Positions 1 to 10,633 of a stretch of DNA of 64,000 nucleotides are shown here, in pieces. The stretch comes from Annona cherimola. Lineage: Eukaryota > Streptophyta > Magnoliopsida > Magnoliales > Annonaceae. Below the pieces are notes generated by a model, which was not told the DNA's origin, ran no database searches, and saw only the letters and a program-made list of their open reading frames with translations. The first letter of the stretch is position 1, and each line of letters begins with the position of its first letter. Where the stretch lies: NCBI GenBank assembly GCA_030490835.1, contig CM059973.1:53014008-53078007 (forward strand), read 5' to 3'. The position numbers and the translations under genes are program-made.

Positions 1-165
1 AGAAAGAGAGAAGAGAGAAGAGAGAAGAGAGAGAAAGGAAATAGAAGAAATTAGAGAGAGAAAGAAGAGAGAGAAAGAGAGAAGAGAGAAAGAGAGAAAG
101 AGAGAAAGAAGAGAGAGAAAAAGAGAAAATAGAAGAAATTGGAGAGAAAAGAAAATGAGACAAGA
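1..165. repeat. AG-rich microsatellite
   Basis: Imperfect run of AG, AGAG and GAAA units with few interruptions, grading into A-rich DNA. It is a simple-sequence repeat with no coding content. The left edge is cut by the window. Confidence 0.9.
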
Positions 166-538
166 AGCTAAAAGAAATTATAATTAACTAGCAACTTAAT
201 TAAAACTATTCTAAGAAAGCAATAAAAGCTATGAAATTTAACTATTAAAGCAGGAAAGAGAATTATATTAAATTTAATCTAAAAATTACAAAGCATAAAA
301 TAAAGCAGTAAATCTAATCTAAAAATTAAAACTACAAATTAAAAACAAGAACTACGAGACACTACAAAGCATAATAAAATAAAATTTACATCACCCGAAT
401 ATGGAGAGCAAAATCTCCACGTAATAGAAAACTTTATTGCTTGGCCCCACCTCCTTGCTATGGGTCCCACAAAATGAGTCCCACCCAAGGAGAGAAGTGT
501 GGGGTATGGGGGTGTGTTTTTTGGGAAGAGTGGAGGCC

Positions 539-550
539 TTATTTTATAGT
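539..550 (-). promoter_or_regulatory. TATA-like element
   Basis: On the minus strand the bases read ACTATAAAATAA, followed by a GC-rich stretch. This is a good TATA match, but with no identified transcript or LTR around it the assignment is weak. Confidence 0.3.
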
Positions 551-1661
551 TGAGGGAGGGGCCCTCCCTTCCTTGTGGCTTTCGACGTGGGATTCTCGCA
601 TTGCCTTCAACTGCAGCTGCCTTTTGCCGTTTCGCCGTAGCTGCCATCTGCCGTGGTTTTCTTCTAGTAGTTTGAGGAGCGTTGATGCTGATCCAAATTG
701 GGAGCGGTGCATTGATGGCTGAGGAGGTGCTTAGACAAATTGCGTTGTCTGATGGAATCAAAATGTTTGGCTGCAAATTGGTGACGAATGGAATAACTGC
801 CAGTTTACTGTTTATTTTCGGTGGAGAAGAGTTGGGTTTAAGCGCTGATTTGTGGACGGGGCTGAATGCTTGTAAAAATGGAAATGAAATTGCCGATTTG
901 CTGCTTGGATGACCAAGTGGATTCGGTTGCTGGATATTAATGGAGATGGAGGATTTTTGTGGTTGCGGCTAAGGAGGTGAGTTTCATACTGCCAGGAGGT
1001 GGCGAAGGTGGGCTCGAAGAGCTGGACGCTGTCAAACTGATGGGTTTGCCTTGGTCGGAGAAGATGGGTTTGGGGCGAAGCACTCATGGCGTTGATCGGC
1101 GGCTGCAGTTGCTAGAGATTAAGGCATTTTGCCCCTTTGGATTTTGATTTTTTGTGATTGATCGGTTTCTGCATTTGGCGAAAGATGGTTTGACCTGTGG
1201 TTCGGCTGTTTTGATTTGCCGTAAAAATTGCTGTTAAAAATCGGGGATTGGTTGCTAGCGGAATTTGGGATCGCTGCCATGGTTGGAGAAGACGAGCTGG
1301 ATCGTGGCTGGAAAGGGAATTTGGGGAAGATGGGGTGCAGGTTGCGGAGGTGGGTTTGCTTTGGTTGTTGGAATTTTTCGGACAGCTTTCCTGCTGTTGT
1401 CCGCTCGGCGAGTGCCTGGTTGAATTTCCATGGCTGAAAATCCATGGGTTTAGTGCTGTCGGATTTTGTTAAGAGCTGCTGGTTCTGCAATGGCAGTGCT
1501 GGACAGTTGCTTAGTTTGCTGCGATTTTGGATGACGAGGGTTTTGTCGTGGCTGCCGGATTGCTGGTCGGATTTGGATTTAATGCCTATCTTGTTGCCGT
1601 AGCTGGAGAAGAGGGCTGGCAGGATTTGGGCGTTTTTGGCTTGCGGCCGGTTTGGGAAGAT

Positions 1662-1728
1662 GGAGCACCATAACAGGTGCTCCTGTGGTGCACGAAAATC
1701 CGGTGCCCCTGCGACGTATTTAAATACG
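1662..1728. repeat. Two short palindromes
   Basis: GGAGCACC and GGTGCTCC (1662-1669 and 1676-1683) form an 8 bp stem around a 6-base loop. About 30 bases later CGTATTTAAATACG (1715-1728) is a perfect 14-base palindrome. They mark the end of the GC-rich stretch. Function unknown. Confidence 0.6.
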
Positions 1729-1740
1729 AATCTAACTATT

Positions 1741-2111
1741 AATTTGTAAATAACTTCGGTATCGTCATCCTAATTTTAATTCATCTAAATATGATAGTCT
1801 ACTTTATTCCCCATAGTTTTACATATAATTATAGTTATATATTTATGATTTTTTTCAATTAAATGATTTTATAAATTTTCCCAAATTATATTAATAAGCT
1901 AATACATGTTAATATTTTCTAGGGGATTGAGTCATAATTTTATATTTTTTTTAAGAATGTTGCAAAATGACCCGTTTTATAGCAAAATTAAATATTTTAT
2001 CAAAAATATGATTTTCATAAAATTTCACTTAAAATATGCATTTAATTAATGTTTTAATACTTAACGGTGTGAATTTAATATGAAATTAGCAGAAAATTTT
2101 TAGACTTATCA
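1741..2111. other. AT-rich stretch, nothing recognised
   Basis: Very AT-rich, with stops in all frames. No LTR end, coding motif or repeat was recognised. It abuts the left breakpoint of the segmental duplication at about 2112. Confidence 0.5.
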
Positions 2112-2787
2112 CTAGCTAATCCCAAGAAATTCCTAACTTCGGTAATACTTGTTGGTCTTGGCCATTTAAGAATTGCTTCGATTTTCTGAGGGTCAACTTG
2201 AATTCCTTTTTCATATATAATATGTCCTAAAAATGCGACTTGCTTCAGCTAAAATTCACATTTCTTCAGTTTGGCATATAATTTTTCTTTTCTCAGCTTG
2301 TCTAAGACCATTCTAAGATGCATTTGGTGTTCTTCCTCTGACTTTGAGTAAATTAAAATATCATTAACGAACACAACAACAAATTGATCCAAATATTCTC
2401 AAAATATTCTATTCATGATGTCCATGAAAACAGCAGGAGCATTTGTAAGTCCAAATAGCATAACTAAAAATTCATAGTGTCCATACTTCATTCGAAATGC
2501 TGTTTTGTGAATATCTCCAGGACTAATTTTCAATTGATGATAACTTATTTGTAGGTTTATTTTTAAAAAATGGATGCTCCTTTGATTTGATCAAATAAAT
2601 CATCAATTCGAGGAAGAGGATATTTATTTTTCACAGTGACTCTATTCAATTCCCTATAATCAATGTGCAATTTTAAACTTCCTTCTTTCTTTCTTACAAA
2701 CAAAATCAGGGCTCCCCATGATGACACGCTGGGTCTAATAAATCCTTTATCTGGCAATTCTTGAATCTGAGTTTTCAGTTCAGCCAT
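2112..2787 (-). pseudogene. Reverse transcriptase, N-terminal part (Tekay-A copy 1)
   Basis: The segment translated from 2787 to 2563 holds the classic Ty3/gypsy RT start: DKGFIRPS, then VRKK, then [28 protein letters not shown] homology continues to 2112 in other frames: the stretch near 2360-2460 covers the palm with the catalytic aspartates, and that near 2120-2210 the region before RNase H. Frames change near 2565 and there are several stops. In life this enzyme copies element RNA into DNA in virus-like particles. This copy is dead: it is broken by frameshifts and cut at the duplication breakpoint. Its closest relative here is 41659-42345. Confidence 0.85.
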
Positions 2788-3600
2788 TTATGTTGGAGCT
2801 ATGTGGTACAACGCCTTAAATATTGGAGGCATACTTGGTATAATGTTGATTACCATGCCCACTTCTCTTTCTGGAGGTAGGTTAGGAAACTCCTTTAGGG
2901 AGACATCCATAAATTCATTTACCATTGGAATTTGTTCAATTGGTATTTTTTTCCCTCTATAATGTTGACCGAAATAAGATAGGCTTGACATTATTGGCGG
3001 ACCATCCTCGCCGCCTTCATAGCCGATATCAGTACTGTAGAGTTTTCAGATTTCTTCAGCTTTTTAATATATATTTCTTTATGTGGAGCTGCCTCAAACT
3101 GTATTTTCTTATATTCACAGTTTATTATAACTCCCTATTGACTCAACCAATCCATACCCAATATTATATCGAACTCAGTCATAGGTAAGAATATTAGGTC
3201 TGCTTCTAAAATCATTGTACCTATCCTAATATGGCATGATTTACAAATTTAGTTAGTACTTGTCAACCTATACATAGGGGATTCTACGTGTATAGTATTA
3301 TTTGTTTTCTTTACTGGCAATGCATGAGTGGTTACATATTAACATGCTAAAAATGAATGTTTAGCACCAAAATCAAATAACGCTATTGCAGAATTTTCTA
3401 AAATATAAACCATACATGTAACCACTTTTCCTTCTTGTTCTTGTGACTCAGTGCGAGTCAATGTATGCACTTGTACTGGATTTGTAGAAGTTCCCTGATG
3501 ATTGACAGTTGGAGTTATTCTCTGTTGGGTTGGTCTTCCCCGTCCTTGTGCTCCTTGTATTCTGTTTGGACAACTTCTTGACCACAAATAAAGCATTTTA
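2788..3600 (-). pseudogene. Aspartic protease and zinc-knuckle region (Tekay-A copy 1)
   Basis: From 3596 to 3339 the translation includes a Gly/Arg/Gln-rich linker and the protease active-site region. The catalytic triplet context reads DFGAKHSF here, where copy 2 keeps DSGATHSF (42885-43142). Two substitutions hit the aspartic protease signature, so this copy would be inactive. From 2991 to 2788 the reading continues as the protease-RT linker (IPIEQIPMVNEF, then LPPEREV). Stops and frame changes separate the pieces. The protease would normally cut the Gag-Pol polyprotein. Confidence 0.8.
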
Positions 3601-4799
3601 TAATCCTTGCCTCAACAGTTTCACAATCTTTTGTCATATGATCTGTTTGACCACATTTGAAGCACTCGTTTGACCCCTTTAAACATTCACCATAGTGGCA
3701 TTTTTGACAATTCTTACAAATAGGAGGACTTTTCTTTTTAAAATTTGATTTTTTCTTTCCACAAATACTCTCTTATTTTTTTCTTTCCTTGCATCATTTT
3801 CTTTGATGTTAGGAACAAATTGTCTTTGCCATAATTCTTGAGTTCTTAATGCCTCTATTTCTAATGCTCTTGCTCTTTCTAAGCTTGATGCATAATCCTT
3901 TATTAAAAAGGGTGCAAGACTCTCTCGTAAATGTGGCCTTACCCTTGTTGAAATCTCTGAGCTTTATTCTCAGGCATACTTGCAATCCAAGGTACATATC
4001 TTACTAGGGCATTAAACTTAGTTGTGTATTCTGTAACTGATATTCTACCCTGATAGAGTCACTCAAATTCAATAACTTGTTGACTTTGAAGACTGGTTGG
4101 GAGATATTCTTTATTAAATTCTTCCACAAAAGTCTGCCAAGTCACTTTTTCAAGTTCTAACATAGTGACTAATAAAGTTTCCCACCATTCACTTGCATCT
4201 CCAACTAATAAGTGGGTAGCACACAAAACCTTTTGATTATCATTACAAGGTGAAATCCTAAATAATTTCCTTATTTTTGCTAATCATTGCTTAGCTTGAG
4301 CAGGATCTAGTTCACCTATAAATTTTAAAGGATGTTGAGCTAAAAAGGCATTAATAGCCTTCCAGTCGGCTTCTAATATATCATTCTCAACTTCTATTGG
4401 TCTAGGTTGTGGATCAGGAGTTTTTGCTTGAGATAATCTTTCTCTTTCATTCCTACCTAGTTGGTTTTGTTGAGTTCTTTCCCAAAGTTTTTGGATTATT
4501 TCAGCCATTTGGGTTGCCCATTCTCGAGTTGCTTGCTGCACAGCTTCCCTTACAGCTGCAGCTACTTGTTCTTCTATCGGCCTAGCTTGTCTGGTATCAT
4601 CCATAGTAATTTCATTTTCAATGGCTAGATCAGAGTTTACATTATCTTAGCGTTGATGGGTTCTCTGATTTGGTTGTTCCCTTTTCATTGGCCGCTTAGA
4701 TACATTACTAGGCTCTCTTATTTCATGTTGACTTATAGGTTCCTCATTTGCAGCTGCTTTTCCTTTATCTAGCCTAGTTATTGCTCGTGTGTCAGGCAT
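3601..4799 (-). pseudogene. gag (Tekay-A copy 1)
   Basis: The likely start is the ATG at 4799-4797, giving MPDTRAITRLDKGKAA, the same kind of start as the gag at 51176. The next part (4604-4284) holds a charged helix-rich segment and NAFLAQHPLKFIGELDPAQAKQ, matching the gag of the 8.1 kb element. The retrotrans_gag domain and CCHC knuckles follow in broken frames down to about 3600. Gag forms the particle and binds RNA. At least four frame breaks or stops are visible. The bases around 4310 are the intact target site that carries the 8.1 kb insertion in copy 2. Confidence 0.8.
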
Positions 4800-5137
4800 G
4801 ATGTTATCTAGACATAGAAAAATTATATTAGTAATATCCTTTATTACCTTAAAATAATCACACACAATTATTCATAACAAAAATAAATATCAACAACAAC
4901 CATTTCTTTTTTTTGCACATACACCAATATGAACAAATTCGTTTTTACAACAAAAGAGCTTTAGTATCACAATATATACAATACATATTACACATTCATT
5001 ACATATCATCAACACCAAAAGAAACATCCACTAGACCCGTCTATTCTAGTCTCACTAGTGGCGCCTACGTCTACTCTGTACAAGTGTAGGCTCCTCAGTG
5101 ATAGTAATGGTATTCGACCAGTCTGGTTCATCTTCAA
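4800..5137 (-). other. Leader between the extra ORF and gag
   Basis: AT-rich on the left, with short open frames of no recognisable content. It separates the pre-gag ORF from gag by about 340 bases in both Tekay-A copies. No further feature seen. Confidence 0.5.
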
Positions 5138-5781
5138 TTATAATAGACCCTTCATGGTGTCTTCATCATCATTCTCACTTATATTTTCTATAGGCTCATC
5201 ATCATCACTCTCCAGAATTGTTAGTATATATTTATCTGGTTGTTGTAGAGGGGCTTCCTCTACTACTTCCTCACCCCGGGCTCGAGTTTCCTCCCTTTCC
5301 CTAACAAATTTTCTTTCTTCTTGGTCTATTACATTCCGACTTACCTATAATGTAAGAAGATATATCCTCCCGCAACACAGTACCCAGGCCCCCGATTAGG
5401 CGGAATAGGGGCGGGTATCTGATCCTAACACTTTTGCAACTCTCGATTATTAATTCTATCAGTAGCCACAGGGGGAAGTGGTCATAGGCTTGCTCGAAGG
5501 GGTGAAGTGGCATCTCGTACTGGAGTTCTACAAGTAAATCCCCTAAAGCTGGGTCCTAGTTGCAAAGGGTGATGGTGAGGGCCAGTTGTATCTTCTACTT
5601 TCACAGAGGATATAGGATTCGAGTTGAGGTACTCCTGAAGTATGGGGGGTCTAAAAGAAATATCTGTTTGTGATGCCCACCATCTATTCAAATTCTCCTC
5701 TATCCTTTTCCTTTTTTCTGCTTCTTCTACCTCTCTCCTCATCATGTCTGGGTCCATTATTGCCTTTTCCTTATTTTCCAT
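5138..5781 (-). pseudogene. Extra ORF upstream of gag (ORF0), Tekay-A copy 1
   Basis: An unrecognised coding-like region between primer site and gag. From 5781 it starts MENKEKAIMDPDMMRREVEE, a charged helical stretch, then RIEENLNRWWASQTDISFRPP, a His/Pro-rich part, and further on in the same frame a Pro-rich part (IPAPIPPNR) interrupted by two stops. A second frame gives a Glu/Arg-rich segment and an acidic tail ending LL. The same layout, with the same two stops, is present at 52792-53435. A donor-like AGGTAAGT sits at the frame switch (5346-5339, minus). The related element at 43859-51961 lacks this ORF. It might be a fused accessory domain or an unspliced leader ORF; function unknown. 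Confidence 0.55.
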
Positions 5782-5848
5782 CTACATTTCAAAACATAAT
5801 CAATTAGCAATGTTTTACAAAAGGGTCATAACACCTATTTACTAACAC

Positions 5849-5864
5849 CTTGGCTCTGATACCA
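5849..5864 (-). other. Primer-binding site, tRNA-iMet type
   Basis: On the minus strand TGGTATCAGAGCCAAG starts five bases after the LTR end. TGGTATCAGAGC is the usual plant initiator-tRNA-Met primer site, used to start minus-strand DNA synthesis. Confidence 0.9.
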
Positions 5865-5869
5865 CTCTT

Positions 5870-7564
5870 TGTGGTGCCCTCGAACCTGTGGCGCCTAAAC
5901 CTTACTCCAGGATTGTTTAGTTAGTAAACTGTGAGCAGGATTGTAGCCCTGTTCACGTAGTAGGGTTTTCAATTCAATCTTATTTCAATTTACAAGCAAT
6001 CATTTACTGGCAATTAAATCCATATAACATTTACAACTCACTAAAATTCCTTTAAACCATACAACCTTAAGAGTCTCTAAATTGAGACATTTTTTTTTTA
6101 AACCTTGTTGTACCTGTCTAAGGTTGGGAAAACAAAATATGAGTACTAGATTCAGTAAGCAAGTATCTTTATTTAAGTAGATATTTTCATTCCAAAATTT
6201 GACATTTCATAAATAATGCATATGTAAATGCACATTTCACATTCATTTCTTAAACCTTTATTAGATGGTACGCTAGCTAGGCGACCATCAATTCGTCTAC
6301 CCCTTATTTTAGGGAGGGCACCGCCGGCCTTTGGGCCTATATCAACGACTCAGTCACATTAGAGGGAGACTTCGGTTTGCTTACACCTCTATAATGGACC
6401 TGTACCTTTCTTCACCATGCAACATACGTATGCTGGCATAACTTCAAGAAATAATCGCATTCATCTTTTCGTTTTCTTCTCAAATTGAGAAAATCGCATA
6501 ATTATTTATAAAATAGATTAATAAATACATTTTTCAAACAACATTATGGGGATGGTCATCCTTAAATAATATTGAAAATGCCAACAAGAGAATTGCAAGT
6601 CATCTAATCATTTGAAAATAAATCATTTCAAGACGTTACTTGTTTACCTTAAAATATCAACTTGCCTCCTCAATCTTCTCTTTTTCTTTTCCTAAACAAA
6701 TGAAATCGATTATTTCATATATTTGCATTATACATTTTTTTATACTTACATGTAGATTCCTTTATATATATATGTTCTCATAATTAGAGGTAAAATTTCT
6801 CCAAGAATTATTTAAAACATGATTAAGACATCAAATCGCACATTTTTTCCAATTAACATGTATGTATATACATTTTACTATAAATATTAAAAGAAATCGT
6901 AGATACATACAATATTATCAATCAACCATATTAAATAAAAAATCTTGCAATCTATTTGGACATTATATGATTGATAATTTTTTTAGGCTACTTGAACGTT
7001 AAAACTATACATACAGGGTAATAAAATAAATTTCAGAATGGTCTAAATGTTCTTAGAAGCCATGCATAAAATGTATCAGAGAGAAGGGGAAAAAATCAAA
7101 ACTTTTTGGACGTCCATTTGTGCTTTTTTTTTGCTCAACTATCTCTTTTGGCTGCCTTTCTGTCATAATCTTGCTATTGGAAGCTTTTCGTCACTTTTAT
7201 AACCTATATTTAGGCGTTTACCACAGTTAAGTAAAGCAACCGTGCTTAAGTTGCCTTACGTCCCAATGACAGGTCGTACCATGCCATGCTGATTCACTTA
7301 ATCTGGTCATTTCTTGCCCTGAAAGAAGATGCACGTGGCTAACCATCCTTCATTAACAACCCCTTTTAGTAATGGGTGTATATCTACGTGCTTTCTTTTC
7401 AAAGAAGTATTTGATTTAAAGTTGTTCATTTAAAAATTTTCTTAAATTATTATTTATAATCTAATCCGTCTATATTTTAAAGCACATCAAATTATCTGTT
7501 CATAACAAGTTTCATGTAAAATGATTAAAATTAATTAAGATAAAAGCATTTGAAATTAACTAAT
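5870..7564 (-). repeat. 5' LTR of Tekay-A copy 1, interrupted by a Tat-type LTR
   Basis: The plus strand begins TGTGGTGCCC next to the primer site, so this is the LTR 3' end read backwards. It carries the three blocks shared by the Tekay-type LTRs here: the stem-loop at 5931, the CAGTAAGCAAG block at 6155 and the GCTAGCTAGGCG...GGGAGGGC block at 6271-6330. At about 7565 a Tat-type LTR begins and the upstream end of this LTR is missing; the missing part can be seen in the other LTR at 39240-39554. There is no open frame of note. Confidence 0.8.
5931..5956 (-). other. Conserved LTR stem-loop, Tekay-A copy 1
   Basis: As RNA of the element: GUGAACAGG, loop GCUACAAU, CCUGCUCAC, giving a 9-base stem with one A-C mismatch. 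It lies 61-86 bases from the LTR 3' end, the same distance as in the other Tekay-type LTRs. Confidence 0.65.
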
Positions 7565-9043
7565 TGACGAGCTGCGTATATGTCAATTAAAATGTTCACT
7601 ATTTACACAATTATATGTGTCGTGTCAAGTAATAAAGAATGAGTAAAGTATCGTTCTCACAAGGAATTGTTAACTGGAATTATTAATTAGTTTAGTTGCT
7701 TTCGGTGGGTAGAAAATTCTCAGTTTATGGATTTAACCTAAAGCTAACAACTGCAACAAGAAGTCAGAGTAGAGTTCACGAAACTACTAGATACTAGAAA
7801 CAGGGTTACTAATCGGGGATGACAGATGGATAGCTCCATCCTTGAATCTAAATTATATCGTATTGGTTCTTTTTAATTTGATTGTGTATTAATTTACTAG
7901 CCCAAGTTCAATAATCTCTATATATATCTTCCAATACTATATAAAGCTAATTGCACCCTATTTAATTGTTATGTTCCCATGCCATTAAATAAAGTGAAAT
8001 TGATAAGTGCATAATTTGTTTAGTGAAAACACAGGGTTTAACGGTATATTCCTATCCGTTAAACAACTCCCCTTACAAAGAGAAAACCTATACCCTGCAC
8101 ATGGATCTAGCAGATATTTTCCTCTTCCAAGGATAAATCAAGCAATTAAATCATCTTACAAGGTAGCTAATCTTGTAAAAAGTATTAAAACCGCACATGC
8201 AAAGGTAAATCATACACAATCATATATAATATCAAATATTCATTCCTGAATTTCAAAGAACCAAGACAATATAGTTTAGAGTTCAATTCATCCTAACTAT
8301 CCATCTAATGGAGGTTTACTTCAAAGACATGATCATAACATCCATTACATCCATATTCAAAGTACGCATGAAAGTAGAGAAAGAAAAATAGAAAGAATAA
8401 GAGAAAACTGGTTTTCTAGCGGCTTCCACCAATGGAGTTGAATCCCCTCTTCAATCTGTGCTTTGATCGCGTTTTCGTCTTTCTCTTCTGTGTAATTCCG
8501 TTCTTGGGCTCCCTCTCCGGTCCTCCCGCGTACAAACCCCTAGGATCTATTTATAGAGTGACATTGAGCAGCATACGCACTGAAATATGCGCATACGAAT
8601 GCATATTGGCGCATAAGCGCCAACTCTCTAGAGGTTTCATGACTTGGAGCTTCTTTGGGACACACCTGTGTGATTATGCCTGGCACCTGGGCGCCCCTGG
8701 CTGGCGCTCAGGCGCCAACTCTCTGGAGGAAAATTGCTTGCTGAGCACGTAGGGTGGCGCCTGGGCGCCATCCACCTACCTCGTGACTTGGTCTCGATTT
8801 GCATTCCACTCGCCCGCATGCCTTCATATGGCCCGTCCTTCCTGCAAAAGATGGAAAAACTAAGTAAATTGACTAAAAATGCTTAATTAATGCTAAAAAT
8901 GCAAAAAAACTAAATAATGATCCTAAAATGCAAAGTGAGTGGAAATTAAGCTAAATGAATGCAAACTAAGCCTAATCTCTTGGACTAACACACAAATACA
9001 TTCTGAAATGGGCCATGATAACTCGCATTTTTACAAGTAATCA
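7565..9043 (-). repeat. Tat/Athila-type LTR, minus orientation (duplication copy 1)
   Basis: On the minus strand a polypurine tract (TTTAAGTTAGGGGGTG) precedes TGATTACTTG, the normal start of such LTRs, and the other end carries the typical TTGTGAGAACGATACTTTACTC block followed by GCAGCTCGTCA. This is the 3' LTR of a Tat or Athila-type Ty3/gypsy element that landed in the Tekay-A LTR. A TATA box lies at 8547 and GGCGCC palindromes lie downstream of its position on the plus strand (8601-8775). An open frame on the opposite strand (8432-8752) is antisense to the LTR and is not considered a gene. Confidence 0.75.
8547..8556 (-). promoter_or_regulatory. TATA box of the Tat-type LTR
   Basis: CTATAAATAG on the minus strand, inside the LTR at a plausible U3/R position. 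The same box is kept in the duplicate at 56292-56301 and, as TTATAAATAG, in the related fragment at 10103-10112. Confidence 0.65.
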
Positions 9044-9744
9044 CACCCCCTAACTTAAATGTTGCTAGTCCTCGAGCAACACATGCGAACACAATGAATA
9101 AATGAATGAATGAATGCAGACTCTGTCAACTTCATTTGCTTCCCGTGATGCTTTGATCAATCCATTTATCTATTCAACAAGGTCAAGAGTAATCTAACTT
9201 GAAAAATCATCCGTTACACAAAACAAGGCATGCCTTTTCATTCTCAAACCAAGTTACATATGGGTGCCAAAATTTCTTAGTACATGGTCATAATTCAACA
9301 AGTTAATCTTCCATTGGATTAGGAAGCTGGTTAGAAAATTAATGGAAATAAGCAAACTAAGGTTTAAGCTGAATTAACTGGTTACAGAAAATAGTAATAA
9401 GTCACTAGGTTCAATTTCTACCAACTGCACATTCTTTTCCCCCCAAACTTATTGCAAAAATTCTCCTCACCATATTTCAGGATATCTGGAGATCTATTTT
9501 TTTGGTTCCCCTCACCATATTTCAGGGTATCCGGGGAGAATTTTGATTTTAAAGCTTTATTACTGTGATTGTCCTTTGCTTTTTTACGCGAACCTTGTCA
9601 TTTGTTGATGCCAAGTCCCGGTTACTCAGCTTAGGTCAATCACCCCCTTTTATTTTTCTTATTTTTTAGGGGTACTGAACATGCCTGTGTAATTTACGTG
9701 AAATAATACCATTTCTAAACCTATTAAAGTACTTGGTCAGCATT
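9044..9744 (-). mobile_element. 3' internal region of the Tat-type element
   Basis: Directly next to the LTR on the minus strand comes GAGGACTAGCAAC followed by the polypurine tract, the usual 3' untranslated end of Tat/Athila elements. It contains a short direct repeat based on CTCACCATATTTCAGG (near 9465 and 9507). No protein domain can be recognised. The region ends where plus-strand pol begins. Confidence 0.6.
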
Positions 9745-9749
9745 TATTT

Positions 9750-9826
9750 AATTCAATTCTCATCATCTCAGTCTGAAAGATATATGATTTGTAAATTTTA
9801 TACCATCCAGGTAAGACAAATGTGGT
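9750..9826 (+). pseudogene. Scrap of plus-strand Tekay-type RNase H/connection
   Basis: About 75 bases encoding (with one stop) the tract seen at 57571-57606 as YDLEILYHPGKTNVV, which lies at the end of RNase H in Ty3/gypsy pol. Here it stops after GTGGTA and different DNA follows. In the second copy the reading continues for 1.5 kb. It therefore marks the right duplication breakpoint rather than an independent insertion. Confidence 0.8.
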
Positions 9827-9839
9827 ACGTCACCATAGG

Positions 9840-10633
9840 AAGGTTCAGCCCATAAACATGACTTCAATTCTCATTAAAATCGAGTTTACAATCATCCCAA
9901 GCAAGGAGAATAACAAACATGTAGAGATAGATGAGAAGAGGAGATGAAACTCAATGGATTTTGCGGTGATGGCTTGGATCTCCACTTGCTCTTCTCTCCT
10001 TCCTTGAAGCTTTGGTTTTCTCCTTTTCTCCACAGCAGCCACTCCCTATTTTGATCTCTCCTCTATGGCCTGTGGAACTCCCTTGCATGCAGCCCTAGGT
10101 TTCTATTTATAATGGGTAGCTTGCGCAGCACATGTGCAAAAACCCACGCGTGTACGGATGCGTAGTGGCGCGTAGGCGCCCTTAGCCGGTGCCTAGGCGC
10201 CAACTCTCTGTGTGCTATGTAACTTAGAAACCTATCTGAATTTCTTGAAATCTGATGCCTTGGCGCCTAGGCGCCAACTCCCTGGATGCAATAAATTGTG
10301 TGAAGTGTTGGAGATTCTGGCAAAGGCCTGTAGAATGGCGCCTAGGCGCCAATTGGCGGCTAATCCCATGCTCCTTCACTTGGCTTTGTTCTGCATTCAA
10401 CTCGCTCGTGTGCTTGTAATTCTCCGTCCTTCCTGTAAAAATGAATGAAACTAAATAAATGAACTAAAAATGCCTAATTTATACTAAAAATGCATAAAAA
10501 CTACATAATGCTCCTAAAATGGAAAGCGAGTGAAAATTTAGCTAAATGGATGCAAACTAAACCTAATCTCTTGGACTAACGTGCAAAAATAGTCTGAAAT
10601 AGGCCATAATAACTTATATTTTTATGAGTTATC
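9840..10633 (-). repeat. Second, diverged Tat-type LTR fragment
   Basis: Shares many blocks with 8400-9043: CCCTAGG plus TATA box (10103-10112), the TGGCGCCTAGGCGCC palindromes (10167-10350), the CCGTCCTTCCTG...AAAATG block (near 10420) and the LTR end around TGATAACTCATAA on the minus strand at 10633. It is clearly diverged from the neighbouring Tat LTR, so it comes from another element of the family. It is truncated at about 9840. The minus-strand open frame at 9845-10042 is not kept in the relative. Confidence 0.65.

Larger units (their letters stand above)
166..1740. other. Unassigned stretch with a GC-rich core; possible minus-strand LTR or promoter remnant
   Basis: The first 230 bases are A-rich; from about 440 to 1720 the base composition is clearly richer in G and C than anything nearby. 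Open frames occur on both strands (for example 339-776 minus, 441-722 plus, 1119-1490 minus) but they overlap one another, lack recognisable motifs and read as low-complexity translations, so none is called a gene. A TATA-like element on the minus strand near 540 and short palindromes near 1662 and 1715 resemble what is seen in LTRs elsewhere in this window. No LTR partner, primer site or polypurine tract was found, so the identity stays open. Confidence 0.3.
2112..5868 (-). mobile_element. Tekay-A Ty3/gypsy element, copy 1: internal region, truncated in RT
   Basis: Reading leftwards the order is primer site (5849-5864), an extra ORF (5781-5138), gag (from 4799), zinc knuckles and protease, then RT, which stops abruptly at 2112. 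RNase H, integrase and the 3' LTR are missing; they exist in the second copy (39031-42345). Every coding piece carries stops or frameshifts, so the copy cannot be autonomous. The Tekay/Del chromovirus assignment rests on the tRNA-iMet primer site, the Ty3-type RT motifs and close similarity to the better-preserved element at 43859-51961. Confidence 0.85.
2112..9826 (+). repeat. Segmental duplication, copy 1
   Basis: About 7.7 kb that is collinear with 41659-57606 once the 8.1 kb insertion at 43859-51961 is removed. The shared block covers part of a minus-strand Tekay-A element, its LTR, a Tat-type LTR inserted in that LTR, Tat internal DNA and about 75 bases of plus-strand pol. The two copies look roughly 95 percent identical by eye. 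Both breakpoints of copy 1 fall inside coding sequence that continues in copy 2: RT at the left, RNase H at the right. Copy 1 is therefore the derived copy. Small indels separate them, for example about 68 bases near 53720 and about 33 bases near 56490 present only in copy 2. Confidence 0.85.

Noticed and set aside
339..1490. Open frames on both strands in the GC-rich stretch, as possible host genes
   Set aside because: They overlap each other, have no recognisable domain and arise where stop codons are rare because of base composition.
8432..8752. A plus-strand ORF conserved between the two duplication copies (also 56249-56563)
   Set aside because: Conservation follows from the segmental duplication, it is antisense to a Tat-type LTR, and its C-terminus and start differ between copies.
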